Notes: a model not told the origin generated them from the sequence alone. DNA of 19,511 nucleotides from Granulosicoccus sp965367215 (GCA_965367215.1 CBDUIJ010000073.1:1-19511), one strand, 5' to 3'. Shown: positions 1 through 7,639, numbered from the stretch's first letter. Translations and numbers: made by a program.

Positions 1-2
1 AC

Positions 3-140
3 GGTGATAGAAACATGTTGTTTGGTGACGATGTAGACGTCAAGGCCAAGGCGGCCCGGGGCGATGTTGCGGCAGTGCTGGCAAATGCTGTCGATGACGG
101 TAAGTGGACTGGTAAGGCGATGTTGATGCAATCAGCCTGA
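3..140 (+). CDS. C-terminal fragment of an unidentified protein
   Basis: An open frame enters from the left edge and stops at TGA 138-140, giving 45 residues. It is rich in Ala, Asp and Val and ends in KAMLMQSA. Codon use looks like that of the neighbouring genes. A short stretch (NMLFGD) recalls the C-terminus of the NAD(P) transhydrogenase beta subunit, but the residues after it do not follow that family, so I assign no function. The gene converges on ppaC and the two stop codons are about 110 bases apart. The start lies outside the window. Confidence 0.5.
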   Translation, partial: GDRNMLFGDDVDVKAKAARGDVAAVLANAVDDGKWTGKAMLMQSA

Positions 141-159
141 TTGCTGCCACCTCAAAGCG

Positions 160-200
160 GCTGTCGCAAACCTCGTCAGAATGATGTGGTTTGCAACAGC
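160..200. other. Long imperfect hairpin between convergent genes
   Basis: Bases 160-172 and 188-200 are inverted repeats. They pair at 12 of 13 positions, with one C/A mismatch, around a 15-base loop. The element sits between the stop of the left-edge gene and the stop of ppaC. It could end or protect either transcript. Neither side has a T tract, so it is not a textbook intrinsic terminator. A smaller stem (GACTC, loop GGCA, GAGTC) lies at 214-227. Confidence 0.5.
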
Positions 201-248
201 GCTACGTCGTGCTGACTCGGCAGAGTCCCGAATGTTGCTTCCGTGTGA

Positions 249-1169
249 TCAGAACTTGAGGCTGGGAATGATCTGCTTCTTGCGGCTGACGACACCCGGC
301 AAGGTCACCGTATCGCCACTGACCGTTACCCCGAAGCTTTTTTCTGCCACTGTCTTGACCAGGTCGTTGGGAACCAGCAGCGTTGCTTCCTCGGCAAGGA
401 TGTCGATGACAAACAGCAGCACCTGATCAGCATTATCTTCAGTGGCCACGCCGGGCATTGCCTGCATCAGTGATTCCTTGCGTGCCAGTACCGTGTCAGC
501 GGAGGTGGTTTCCAGGACGGACACACGGAAACTCTTGTCGGCGATATCGTATTGCTTGGAATCCATGCGCAGCAATTCGGCATCGGAGAAGCTGGACACG
601 TCGGATTTCGCTGCGAACAGTTCCGCGGCGTAATCCGGAATGGCTATCTTCAGCTCGGCTGCAATCTTCTCCGCCACTTCGCGATCACGATCGGTTGTGG
701 TGGGGGAGCGAAATTCCAGGGTATCGGACAAGATGCATGACAGCATGGCGCCCTTGATGTTGTCAGGCATCTGCGCAGCCTGCTCACCCATCAGGTCGTG
801 CATGATGGTAGCTGTGCAGGCCACCGGGCGTACCGTGATGGTGATTGGCTTGCGAGTCTTGATACCACCGGCCAGCATGTGATGGTCGATGATCTCGAGA
901 ACGTCTGCCGAATTGATGCCAGCGGGCAGCTCTGCAGGGTTGTTGGTATCCACGACCACGACACTGTCGTCTTCAGTCACGTCATCGATGATGGTGGGTT
1001 TGTCGAATCCCCAGCGTTGCAGCATGAACGCCGCTTCCGTGTTGGGCTCACCGAGCAGACAGGCTTCGGCCGGTGTGCCTCGAACCTCGCTCAGATACCA
1101 GGCCCAGATGAGGGGCGAGCCGGTGGAATCGGTATCGGGAGATTTGTGACCGAATACTTTGATAGTCAT
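249..1169 (-). CDS. ppaC: Manganese-dependent inorganic pyrophosphatase (family II)
   Basis: This cytoplasmic enzyme hydrolyses pyrophosphate to two phosphates, pulling biosynthetic reactions forward. The 306 residues match the usual family II length. The DHH-type N-terminal domain has the metal-binding GHKSPDTDS motif (His8, Asp12, Asp14), Asp74 in VVVDTNN, the Asp95-His96-His97 DHH signature and Asp149 in ILSDT. The C-terminal DHHA2-type domain ends with the substrate-binding SRKKQ motif at 295-299. Many relatives have DHNE where this one has DTNN at 74-77, which I take as a family variant and not a defect, because all metal ligands are present. The ATG start puts the GHKSPDTDS motif at the expected place, although no strong ribosome-binding site precedes it. 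The gene stands alone on the minus strand, with an inverted repeat about 40-90 bases upstream of its start. Confidence 0.96.
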   Translation of the reverse strand: MTIKVFGHKSPDTDSTGSPLIWAWYLSEVRGTPAEACLLGEPNTEAAFMLQRWGFDKPTIIDDVTEDDSVVVVDTNNPAELPAGINSADVLEIIDHHMLAGGIKTRKPITITVRPVACTATIMHDLMGEQAAQMPDNIKGAMLSCILSDTLEFRSPTTTDRDREVAEKIAAELKIAIPDYAAELFAAKSDVSSFSDAELLRMDSKQYDIADKSFRVSVLETTSADTVLARKESLMQAMPGVATEDNADQVLLFVIDILAEEATLLVPNDLVKTVAEKSFGVTVSGDTVTLPGVVSRKKQIIPSLKF

Positions 1170-1210
1170 GGATAAAGTGCCGTTACGAAAGTGGAAAGTA
1201 GAAACAGGCT

Positions 1211-1256
1211 TGCCTGACGTGTCGATTTCACATCGTTGACTACTACCCGTCAGGCA
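1211..1256. repeat. Nine-base inverted repeat upstream of ppaC
   Basis: TGCCTGACG at 1211-1219 and CGTCAGGCA at 1248-1256 are perfect reverse complements, 28 bases apart. A smaller stem (CGAT, five-base loop, ATCG) is nested between them. The element lies about 40-90 bases upstream of the ppaC ATG. It could be a paired operator or a structure in the ppaC leader. Confidence 0.5.
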
Positions 1257-1269
1257 GTTGTGAGGTGGG

Positions 1270-1288
1270 GTCTGGCGTTGAGCCAGAC
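1270..1288. repeat. Short perfect hairpin
   Basis: GTCTGGC at 1270-1276 pairs with GCCAGAC at 1282-1288 around the loop GTTGA. No T tract follows on either strand. It lies just beyond the ppaC upstream repeat, and its role is unknown. Confidence 0.4.
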
Positions 1289-1474
1289 GCTGCTACGTCA
1301 TTGTAATGCCTATTGAAAGCTGTTGCATATGTTGCTGGGAAGAGCAGTTTGTCGAGGCAATGAATGTCCCTGCGCTGACCAGACGTGCCGTACCGACACC
1401 GTTTCCGTCACGGCGGGCCTCGAGGCTGCTGTGTCCGATGGAGTGAGTCTTGAGATTCGGATGACCATATTCAT

Positions 1475-1484
1475 CCCGAACGGG
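1475..1484. promoter_or_regulatory. Candidate HipB operator 1 (distal)
   Basis: CCCGAACGGG, a near-palindrome with 4-base arms. It has the same layout as the two sites nearer the operon, and its centre is exactly 50 bases from operator 2. In known hip operons HipB binds short inverted repeats upstream of hipB; assigning this site to HipB is inference. Confidence 0.55.
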
Positions 1485-1524
1485 ACTATCTATAGATATT
1501 GCTCAGTTCAGTTCAAGAAAACAT

Positions 1525-1534
1525 CCCTATCGGG
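1525..1534. promoter_or_regulatory. Candidate HipB operator 2 (middle)
   Basis: CCCTATCGGG, the exact reverse complement of operator 3, centred 50 bases upstream of it. It falls inside the 17-base spacer of a weak candidate promoter (TTCAAG 1512-1517, TGTATT 1535-1540), where bound protein would block RNA polymerase. Confidence 0.65.
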
Positions 1535-1574
1535 TGTATTTTCCATGTCATGGCCTGAAAAATGCCATAATAAT

Positions 1575-1584
1575 CCCGATAGGG
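1575..1584. promoter_or_regulatory. Candidate HipB operator 3, overlapping start region and ribosome-binding site
   Basis: CCCGATAGGG, the exact reverse complement of operator 2. It lies just after a good -10-like hexamer (CATAAT, 1566-1571), where transcription would begin. It shares bases with the hipB ribosome-binding site AGGGG (1581-1585), which is six bases before the ATG at 1592. Binding here would directly stop transcription of the operon, as expected for autoregulation. Confidence 0.7.
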
Positions 1585-1591
1585 GTGATTC

Positions 1592-1810
1592 ATGACAAGA
1601 ATAGTGGATGCCAGCGTGCTCGGTGACGTCATTCGCCAGGAGCGCAAGAGGCAGAAAGTCACACAAACCGAGCTGGCGGCACTGGCAGGCGTGGGTGTGC
1701 GCTTCCTGCGTGAGCTGGAACATGGCAAGCACAGTTGCCAATTGGGTCTGACATTGGAGGTACTGCATACGCTCGGTATTTCCATTGACGCCAGTACACG
1801 GGAACACTGA
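1592..1810 (+). CDS. hipB: HipB-like antitoxin, Xre-family DNA-binding protein
   Basis: This 72-residue protein is nearly all one Cro/C1-type helix-turn-helix domain (about residues 9-62). TQTELAALAGVGVRFLRELE at 24-43 forms the helix-turn-helix core. In the HipBA family the antitoxin neutralises the HipA kinase and represses its own operon as a dimer. The toxin gene starts two bases after this stop, so translation is probably coupled. The ATG follows AGGGG at a six-base spacing. At 72 residues it is shorter than E. coli HipB (88) but typical of many HipB-like proteins. The three matching palindromes upstream fit autorepression. Identification rests on the fold plus the unmistakable hipA partner. 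Confidence 0.9.
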   Translation: MTRIVDASVLGDVIRQERKRQKVTQTELAALAGVGVRFLRELEHGKHSCQLGLTLEVLHTLGISIDASTREH

Positions 1811-1812
1811 AC

Positions 1813-3069
1813 GTGAAACGCAAACTGGACGTCTATCTGCATTCGAGCAAGGCCGGTCTGCTCGAACAGGATGACGCGGCCGAGTTGACTTTCACCTACG
1901 ACGAAGACTATCTGGCCTCGGCGGCGCCGAAGGTGATATCGGTATCCATGCCGTTGACCCGTACACCTTATGGCAATGCGGTCGCCAGGCCTTATTTCTC
2001 CGGTCTGTTGCCGGATGAGTCGGCGCGCACCCGTCTCGCTGCCGCATTGGGCATATCCGACACCAATGCCTTTGGCATGCTGGAAATCATCGGGGGTGAC
2101 TGCGCGGGGGCTCTGGCACTGTTTCCATTCGGAGCCGATGTGCTATCTCATGAGTCGCAGGACGAGATTCTCGATCAGCAACAGCTTGGCGAGCTGTTGC
2201 GGGAGCTGCATGGCGACCCCTTGCTGGGCAGTCGCCAGGATATACGTCTGTCTCTTGCCGGCGCGCAGGACAAGATTGCCGTGAAGCTGACGGATGATCA
2301 GATTGCGCTGGTCAAGAATGGTGAGCCGACTACCCATATCCTGAAGCCCTGCATTCAGGGGCTGGAGGGGACCTCGCAGAACGAGGTGTTCTGCATGACA
2401 CTGGCAGCGCGCCTGGGACTGCCAGTGCCCCATGTGACGTTTGGCCGTTCGGACGATTTCCAGTACATCCTGGTAGAGCGTTTCGATCGATCACGGCTGG
2501 GTGAGCAGTCAGTACAACGAGTTCATCAGGAAGATTTCTGCCAGGCGTTGAGTATCCCGCCAGAGCTCAAGTACGAAGATGAAGGTGGGCCCGGTATCGA
2601 AAAATCGCTGGACCTGCTGCAGCGTGTCGCTGATCGACCTGCCGCCGACAGACTGTCCTTTCTGCGCATGCAGATCTTTCACTATCTGGTTGGCAACGCC
2701 GATGCCCACGCAAAGAACTACGCGCTGCTACACCCATCGGGCTCTGATTCACCTGGCCTTGCGCCGCTTTATGATGTCGTGTGTACCGCGGTCTATCCGC
2801 AGCTGACGAAAAAGTCCGCCATGCGCATAGGCGGCAGAAACCTGGCGGATACGATTCAACGCAAACACTGGTTGTCCCTGGTACCGGATACCCGGGGAGC
2901 GCAGAAGCTGCTTGTCAGGGAGCTGAGCACTCTGGCCAACGGAGTTGTCCCGGCGATGGAGCGGCTGCTGACAGAAGCCGATGAGCTCGGAATATCGCAT
3001 CCGGTATTGCGAGAAATTGCACAGGTGATCAGAACACGTTCACGATTGATCCTGCGTGCAGTTTCCTGA
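1813..3069 (+). CDS. hipA: HipA-like serine/threonine kinase toxin
   Basis: The toxin of a type II pair. Characterised HipA proteins phosphorylate targets such as glutamyl-tRNA synthetase, arresting translation and promoting dormancy; the target here is unknown. The 418 residues are near the E. coli length (440). The N-terminal HipA_N region covers about residues 1-110. Kinase motifs follow: RLSLAGAQDK at 145-154, with Ser147 at the position of the E. coli autophosphorylated serine; HILKP with the ATP-contacting Lys178; VERFDR at 221-226; the catalytic GNADAHAKN at 294-302 (Asp297, Asn302); and the metal-binding APLYD (Asp321). All key residues are present, so the toxin looks intact. The start is GTG at 1813, two bases after the hipB stop. 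A rare start codon and close coupling would keep toxin below antitoxin. Confidence 0.95.
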   Translation: MKRKLDVYLHSSKAGLLEQDDAAELTFTYDEDYLASAAPKVISVSMPLTRTPYGNAVARPYFSGLLPDESARTRLAAALGISDTNAFGMLEIIGGDCAGALALFPFGADVLSHESQDEILDQQQLGELLRELHGDPLLGSRQDIRLSLAGAQDKIAVKLTDDQIALVKNGEPTTHILKPCIQGLEGTSQNEVFCMTLAARLGLPVPHVTFGRSDDFQYILVERFDRSRLGEQSVQRVHQEDFCQALSIPPELKYEDEGGPGIEKSLDLLQRVADRPAADRLSFLRMQIFHYLVGNADAHAKNYALLHPSGSDSPGLAPLYDVVCTAVYPQLTKKSAMRIGGRNLADTIQRKHWLSLVPDTRGAQKLLVRELSTLANGVVPAMERLLTEADELGISHPVLREIAQVIRTRSRLILRAVS

Positions 3070-3097
3070 GTGGCAGTACCCTTGAATACTGGCCGTG

Positions 3098-3118
3098 ACT
3101 GTCAGACAGTGCTATAGA
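3098..3118 (+). promoter_or_regulatory. Candidate yceH promoter with overlapping palindrome
   Basis: ACTGTCAGACAGT (3098-3110) is a perfect palindrome around a single central A. It overlaps by one base an extended -10 element, TG-C-TATAGA (3110-3118). There is no convincing -35, which is typical of extended -10 promoters. This would give a leader of roughly 70 bases before yceH. The regulator is unknown. Confidence 0.4.
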
Positions 3119-3195
3119 CTGTCGATTGCCAGCCCCCGCAGATCTGCGCCAGGTGTTGAGCTGCCCTGTGTTGAATTGCCCTTTGAGGAATGACG

Positions 3196-3933
3196 ATGGA
3201 AGAACAAGACGACGACCAGCAGCCCGAGGCCTTGCAAGCGCCACAACTGACGGCGATCGAGTTGCGAGTGTTGGGAGCGCTGATGGAAAAACAGCTGACC
3301 ACACCGGATCAATATCCGCTGACAGTCAACAGCATCATCACCGCGTGCAATCAGAAATCCAGCCGAGAACCCATCAGTAATTATCAGCAGGGTGAGGTTG
3401 TTCGTACCTTGCAAGGTCTTGAAGACAAGCGTTGTGTGCGCAAGGAATACGGATCTCGCGCCGACAAGTACAGTCAGTTGTTCATACAGCAGCTGGAGCT
3501 GGGCAAGAAACAACAGGCCTTGCTTTGCCTGATGATGCTGCGCGGTCCTCAAACGCTGAGCGAACTGGATACGCGGACCCAACGGATGGAGCTGTTCAGT
3601 GACAGAGATGAATTGACCCATTGCCTTGAACGGTTGTGCGAACGTGAAATACCGTACGCCGTGAGAATCGCCTCCCAGCCCGGACAACGGGGTGATCGAT
3701 TCACACATCTGTTCTGCGGTATGCCGGATATCGAACAGATCCAGGCCAGTGCCGCCAGTAGCAGAAGTGCCCCTCGAGGCAGTCAGGTTGATCGCGACAC
3801 GCTCTCTGTGCTCGAGTCTGAACTCCATGATCTGAGCAAGAGCGTGCAAGAGCTCAAAAGCGAGAATAGGGAACTCAGGCAACAGCTTGAACAGTTGTAT
3901 GAGCTCACCGGTCATACTCCTCCCACCAGCTGA
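3196..3933 (+). CDS. yceH: YceH-family (DUF480/UPF0502) protein
   Basis: A 245-residue conserved gammaproteobacterial protein of unproven function. The family fold consists of winged-helix domains, suggesting nucleic-acid or protein binding. The diagnostic stretch is at 20-60: LGALMEKQLTTPDQYPLTVN, followed by the CNQKSSREP motif at 51-59. The second winged-helix half runs to about 175. The tail from about 205 to 238 is rich in Leu, Glu and Lys in heptads and should form a coiled coil, as in other YceH proteins. There are two in-frame ATGs. GAGGA at 3185-3189 touches the first (3190) but sits six bases before the second (3196), so I choose the second. The gene stands alone between hipBA and the sensor kinase, and nothing links it to either. 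Confidence 0.93.
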   Translation: MEEQDDDQQPEALQAPQLTAIELRVLGALMEKQLTTPDQYPLTVNSIITACNQKSSREPISNYQQGEVVRTLQGLEDKRCVRKEYGSRADKYSQLFIQQLELGKKQQALLCLMMLRGPQTLSELDTRTQRMELFSDRDELTHCLERLCEREIPYAVRIASQPGQRGDRFTHLFCGMPDIEQIQASAASSRSAPRGSQVDRDTLSVLESELHDLSKSVQELKSENRELRQQLEQLYELTGHTPPTS

Positions 3934-4126
3934 CAGTCCGTTGCAGAAAGTGTTCCGAGCCGCCGGCGCATTTCCGGTGTGTCTGGCGGCCTGTAATATA
4001 GTGCGATGACCTCGCACGCATCATCCTGTATGTTCACGGTTATCGGAACAATGCGTCGCCGCTTGGACGTAGCGTAGCCATTGCTACTGGAAGCTAATAC
4101 CATCAAACCTGTTGACTGGCGTGACA

Positions 4127-6403
4127 ATGCTCTTGACGTTCATCGTTCATCTGATTCTGTTCTCCTGCATACCCTTCTATTTTGCCAGGCAGAATAGCTC
4201 TGTCCGCTCGACTTCATTTTTCTGCTATCTGAGCGTACTGCTGGTTCTGGCCAATTATTTCGGCTCCATCCTGTCTTTTCCCATCACCGACAACATCATC
4301 ATTTCTGGTGGGACGCTGTTGTATTGCGCTTTCATGATGACGACCATTCTGTTTGTCATCATCGAAAAGGAGATAGGAGTCCTGCGCGGCATCATACGCC
4401 TGGTGATCAGTGTCAATCTGTTCATGCTGGTCTTGTCAATGGCGATATCCTGGGCGCTGCGCAACCCGGATATTCACAATCCCTTCAATACCTCGGTCAA
4501 TGTCTTCAGCACCACGCTGATCGTGACATCGGTTGGCGGGCTGCTGACCATTACCGAACTGCTTTCGCTGATCTATCTGTTTGAAAGGATAAAGACCCGG
4601 GTCAGGAATGTATTTTTCGTCTCCGTTCTGTATATAGCGACGTTCATCATCGTTCTCTGTCTGGACGGTCTGATCTTTCCGGTAATCATCAATCCGTTCA
4701 ATGCAAGTCTACTGAGCGATATCAAGAGCGGTGTTGCCGGCAACTTCATCATGGCTTTTGCCTATGGCACACCCATGCTGGGTTTTCTGGTGCTGTTTCG
4801 CAAGCGACTGGTTGAATACATCAGTCAGCCCTTGTTACTGCGGGAGTTGGTTACCGCTCCCAGGGAGAGGCTCATTGACGAGATCAAGCGCAAGAATGAA
4901 TCCCTGGTATTGAGCGAGCAGAAATTTCGCAATCTTGCAGAGAGTATCGACGATATCTTTTTCTCGATGGACGAAGACATGCGATGCACCTACTGGAACA
5001 AGGCTGCAGAGCGCTCCGGTCACCTGGCGGAAGATGTCGTCGGGAATTTCGTATTCGAAGTGTTTCCCGCGCCGGAAGTTGCGCCGTTGGCAGGTTTCTA
5101 CCGCGATGTGCTGATGACAGGGAAGCCGGCACAGACAGAGTTCGTCATTCCTGCACAAGGGGAGGATCGCGACTTCGAAATCTCGGCTTATCCGTTCGGT
5201 GCCGGGGTCTCCGTTCTGGTCAAGGATATTACCGAGCGAAAAGTGATGGAAGCTCAACTCTTGCAGAGTCAGCGAATGGAATCCATCGGGCGGTTGGCAG
5301 GTAGCATTGCCCACGATTTCAACAATCTGCTGGTACCCATTACTGCCAATGCGGAACTGGGCATGATGCGACTGGGTCCGGATGAGGCGGTCCACGGCTA
5401 TTTCAGGCGCATTACCGAGGCTGCAGAGCAGGCGGCAGGCCTGACGCGACAGATTCTGGCGTTCAGTCGCAAACAGGTGCTGGAAATGCAGGTGCTGGAT
5501 CTCAATACCGTTGTGACGGATTACGGAACGATGATTCAACGACTGATAGGGGAAGATGTCAGGATCCTCACCACTCTGGATGCAGACCTGGGGCCCGTGA
5601 ATGCGGACCGAGGACAGATCGAACAGGTTCTGCTCAACCTGGTTGTCAACGCCCGGGATGCGATGCCTGCGGGCGGTACTCTGACCATCGGTACCGCCAA
5701 CGTTACTCTGGACAAGCCGCACACGGAACGACATGGCGACCTGCAGCCAGCGGGTAGTTATTCGATGCTGGTGGTCAGTGATACCGGCCATGGCATGGAC
5801 AGCGATACACAAAAGAAGATATTCGAACCCTTCTTCACCACCAAGACACAGGGCAAGGGGACAGGCCTTGGTCTGGCCACCGTTTATGGAATCGTCAAGC
5901 AACACGGTGGCAATGTTCTGGTTCATAGCGAACCGAACGTGGGCAGCACCTTCAAGGTATACCTGCATCATGCCGAATGTGCCGTGCCCGAGCGTGGCAG
6001 GTCTGCACCGGCTGCCACTCTGGAGCTGGGCACGGAAACGATCCTGCTGGTGGAAGATGGAACGATGGTGCGCAACATATTGCGTGAGGGCCTGGAGGCC
6101 TATGGTTATACGGTGCTGGAGGCACAGGACGTTGCTGATGGCCTCAGACTGGCCGCAGAGAACCCGGAAATCGATCTTCTGCTCACCGATGTCGTCATGC
6201 CTGACATGAATGGACGAGAACTGTATGACAAGGTTGTCGAGCTACAGCCCAGCATCAGCGTACTCTTCATATCCGGTTATACCGATGACGTCATTGTTGA
6301 TCAGGGCATTCTCGAAGAGGGTGTGAATTTCCTGCAGAAGCCCTTCTCGATTGCCAGCCTGGTGCAGAAAGTCAAGAATTGCCTTGGCCAGACAGCCGGA
6401 TAG
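4127..6403 (+). CDS. Membrane-bound hybrid histidine kinase (multi-TM, PAS, HisKA, HATPase, REC)
   Basis: An inner-membrane sensor kinase. Residue numbers here count from an in-frame TTG at 4112; I prefer the ATG at 4127, five codons later, because no clear ribosome-binding site supports TTG. Residues 6-230 hold about seven hydrophobic segments forming an uncharacterised membrane sensor. A PAS domain (about 265-375) ends in the common DITERK motif. HisKA has the phospho-acceptor His401 in IAHDFNN. The ATPase domain has Asn513 (N box), DTGHGM at 557-562 and GKGTGLGL at 581-588. The C-terminal receiver has the acidic pair Glu648-Asp649, phospho-acceptor Asp693 and Lys743. All catalytic residues are present. 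Kinases with an HDFNN box and an attached receiver usually pass phosphate on or feed back on themselves. No DNA-binding regulator lies beside it, so its partner is elsewhere. Confidence 0.93.
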   Translation: MLLTFIVHLILFSCIPFYFARQNSSVRSTSFFCYLSVLLVLANYFGSILSFPITDNIIISGGTLLYCAFMMTTILFVIIEKEIGVLRGIIRLVISVNLFMLVLSMAISWALRNPDIHNPFNTSVNVFSTTLIVTSVGGLLTITELLSLIYLFERIKTRVRNVFFVSVLYIATFIIVLCLDGLIFPVIINPFNASLLSDIKSGVAGNFIMAFAYGTPMLGFLVLFRKRLVEYISQPLLLRELVTAPRERLIDEIKRKNESLVLSEQKFRNLAESIDDIFFSMDEDMRCTYWNKAAERSGHLAEDVVGNFVFEVFPAPEVAPLAGFYRDVLMTGKPAQTEFVIPAQGEDRDFEISAYPFGAGVSVLVKDITERKVMEAQLLQSQRMESIGRLAGSIAHDFNNLLVPITANAELGMMRLGPDEAVHGYFRRITEAAEQAAGLTRQILAFSRKQVLEMQVLDLNTVVTDYGTMIQRLIGEDVRILTTLDADLGPVNADRGQIEQVLLNLVVNARDAMPAGGTLTIGTANVTLDKPHTERHGDLQPAGSYSMLVVSDTGHGMDSDTQKKIFEPFFTTKTQGKGTGLGLATVYGIVKQHGGNVLVHSEPNVGSTFKVYLHHAECAVPERGRSAPAATLELGTETILLVEDGTMVRNILREGLEAYGYTVLEAQDVADGLRLAAENPEIDLLLTDVVMPDMNGRELYDKVVELQPSISVLFISGYTDDVIVDQGILEEGVNFLQKPFSIASLVQKVKNCLGQTAG

Positions 6404-6575
6404 GGGAGTCTGACGTTCGCGCAGATTCACGTGGCGACCCGGTAAACGGCAGGTAACAGGGTAATAAACGGGCCAACAACGCCGGAATTCGGATCTTTTG
6501 GCGAGAAACGTGCTGCAGTTACAGGTAACCCGATGTCTCACGCCCCGGGGGCAGCTCATTCAAGTCATTCGTCGG

Positions 6576-6602
6576 TATATTCCGACTCGATGCTCGAGCA
6601 TC
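6576..6602 (+). promoter_or_regulatory. Perfect 14-base palindrome after a -10-like hexamer
   Basis: GATGCTCGAGCATC at 6589-6602 is a perfect palindrome. TATATT at 6576-6581 matches five of six -10 bases and would place transcription start at about 6588, right at the palindrome. I see no good -35. Together they look like a repressor site at the start of the esterase transcript, 35 bases before the chosen GTG. Confidence 0.45.
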
Positions 6603-6637
6603 TCCCGGCGGCGAGAGTCGCCATGGAGGTATTCCTC

Positions 6638-7639
6638 GTGAACAGCTCGAAACTTGCAGAAAACGATATTTCGTCATCATCAGACGCTCTGGAAGCGGTA
6701 TTCGCAGACGGGGTCTACAGCCTGGACAGCCTCTCCTTGCACTACAAGTTGTTTGTACCAGACCGAGTGAGTGACGATCCGGCACCGCTGTTATTGATGC
6801 TTCACGGCTGCGGTCAGGATGCTCAGGATTTCTCCACCGGTACGCAGATGAACGCCATTGCGCAGGCAGCGGGCATGTACGTCATCTATCCTACTCAATC
6901 GTCGTCAGCCAATGCCAACAGCTGTTGGAACTGGTTTGTACCGAAACACCAGATACGTGACAGTGGCGAGCCAGCCGCACTGAGTGCGCTGACGCGACAG
7001 ATCATGGACAGCCACCCGATCGACCCCAAGCTTGTATTCGTCGCAGGTCTGTCGGCTGGTGGCGCCATGGCATTGATCATGGCGGAGCAGTATCCAGAGC
7101 TGTACGCCGCAGTAGGGGTGCATTCAGGTCTGCCCAGCGGAGCTGCCACATCAATGATGGAAGCGTTCAACCTGATGCGTAAATCTGCCGCAGGCAAATC
7201 GATATCGCCCGGTGGTGCTGCCGCGAGCAGGGCATCATCGGATGCCGTCCAGGCTGACGAAACACCTGAAATGCGTGCCGAGGAGGCCAGCTACCACACG
7301 CCACTGATCGTGTTTCACGGTGATCAGGATAGAACCGTCAATTGCGCCAATGCGGACCGCATCGTGGATAACTGGCTGGAGAAACAGACGGCAAGGTCAG
7401 GGGCTGCCAACTGGCAAACCACCTCGCTGACACACGCCACTGACACCGGACGACAAAGCGTGGTGACAACCTATGCCGCTGAAGTCATGCCGGAGCGGGC
7501 AGCCTGCGAATACTGGCGTCTCATCGATGGCGGGCACAATTGGTCGGGTGGCAACTCGGATGGCTCCTACACCGACGCACAGGGCCCGGACGCCTCCGTG
7601 GAGATGGTCAGATTCTTTCTGGAAAGAACAGCCGCGTAG
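6638..7639 (+). CDS. Esterase of the PHB depolymerase / LpqC type (alpha/beta hydrolase)
   Basis: A serine hydrolase of the family that includes polyhydroxybutyrate depolymerases, acetylxylan and feruloyl esterases. The substrate cannot be told from sequence. From the GTG start it is 333 residues. It shows the oxyanion-hole region LMLHGCGQDAQDF (about 54-65), the lipase box GLSAGG with the nucleophile Ser139, FHGDQD with the probable catalytic Asp231, and the catalytic His300 in DGGHNWSGG. I choose GTG 6638 because GGAGG (6625-6629) sits eight bases before it. The frame is open back to an ATG at 6533, but that 35-residue extension has poor signals and would bury the palindrome and -10. No signal peptide is visible from either start, which points to a cytoplasmic enzyme or unusual export. 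Its 3' end converges on the DUF4112 gene with a 27-base gap. Confidence 0.88.
   Translation: MNSSKLAENDISSSSDALEAVFADGVYSLDSLSLHYKLFVPDRVSDDPAPLLLMLHGCGQDAQDFSTGTQMNAIAQAAGMYVIYPTQSSSANANSCWNWFVPKHQIRDSGEPAALSALTRQIMDSHPIDPKLVFVAGLSAGGAMALIMAEQYPELYAAVGVHSGLPSGAATSMMEAFNLMRKSAAGKSISPGGAAASRASSDAVQADETPEMRAEEASYHTPLIVFHGDQDRTVNCANADRIVDNWLEKQTARSGAANWQTTSLTHATDTGRQSVVTTYAAEVMPERAACEYWRLIDGGHNWSGGNSDGSYTDAQGPDASVEMVRFFLERTAA

Larger units (their letters stand above)
1170..1474. other. Intergenic region between ppaC and the hip operators
   Basis: This is the left part of a 422-base gap between the divergent ppaC and hipB. I see no convincing gene. It holds two inverted repeats, listed separately. 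A plus-strand open frame begins at 1323 and runs across all three hip operators into the start of hipB. It has no ribosome-binding site and an unconvincing composition, so I do not call it. Confidence 0.6.

Noticed and set aside
1323..1595. A 90-codon plus-strand frame upstream of hipB.
   Set aside because: It runs through all three operator sites and the hipB start, has no ribosome-binding site, and is Cys/Thr-rich without any motif.
3112..4017. A 301-codon minus-strand frame.
   Set aside because: It lies opposite yceH, whose family signature is unmistakable, and its composition is not protein-like.
4835..5971. A 378-codon minus-strand frame.
   Set aside because: It is a shadow of the histidine kinase, which has intact catalytic motifs on the other strand.
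6454..6465. TAACAGGGTAAT, identical to 12 of the 18 bases of the I-SceI homing endonuclease site.
   Set aside because: The remaining six bases do not match, and there is no intron, intein or endonuclease nearby; chance similarity.
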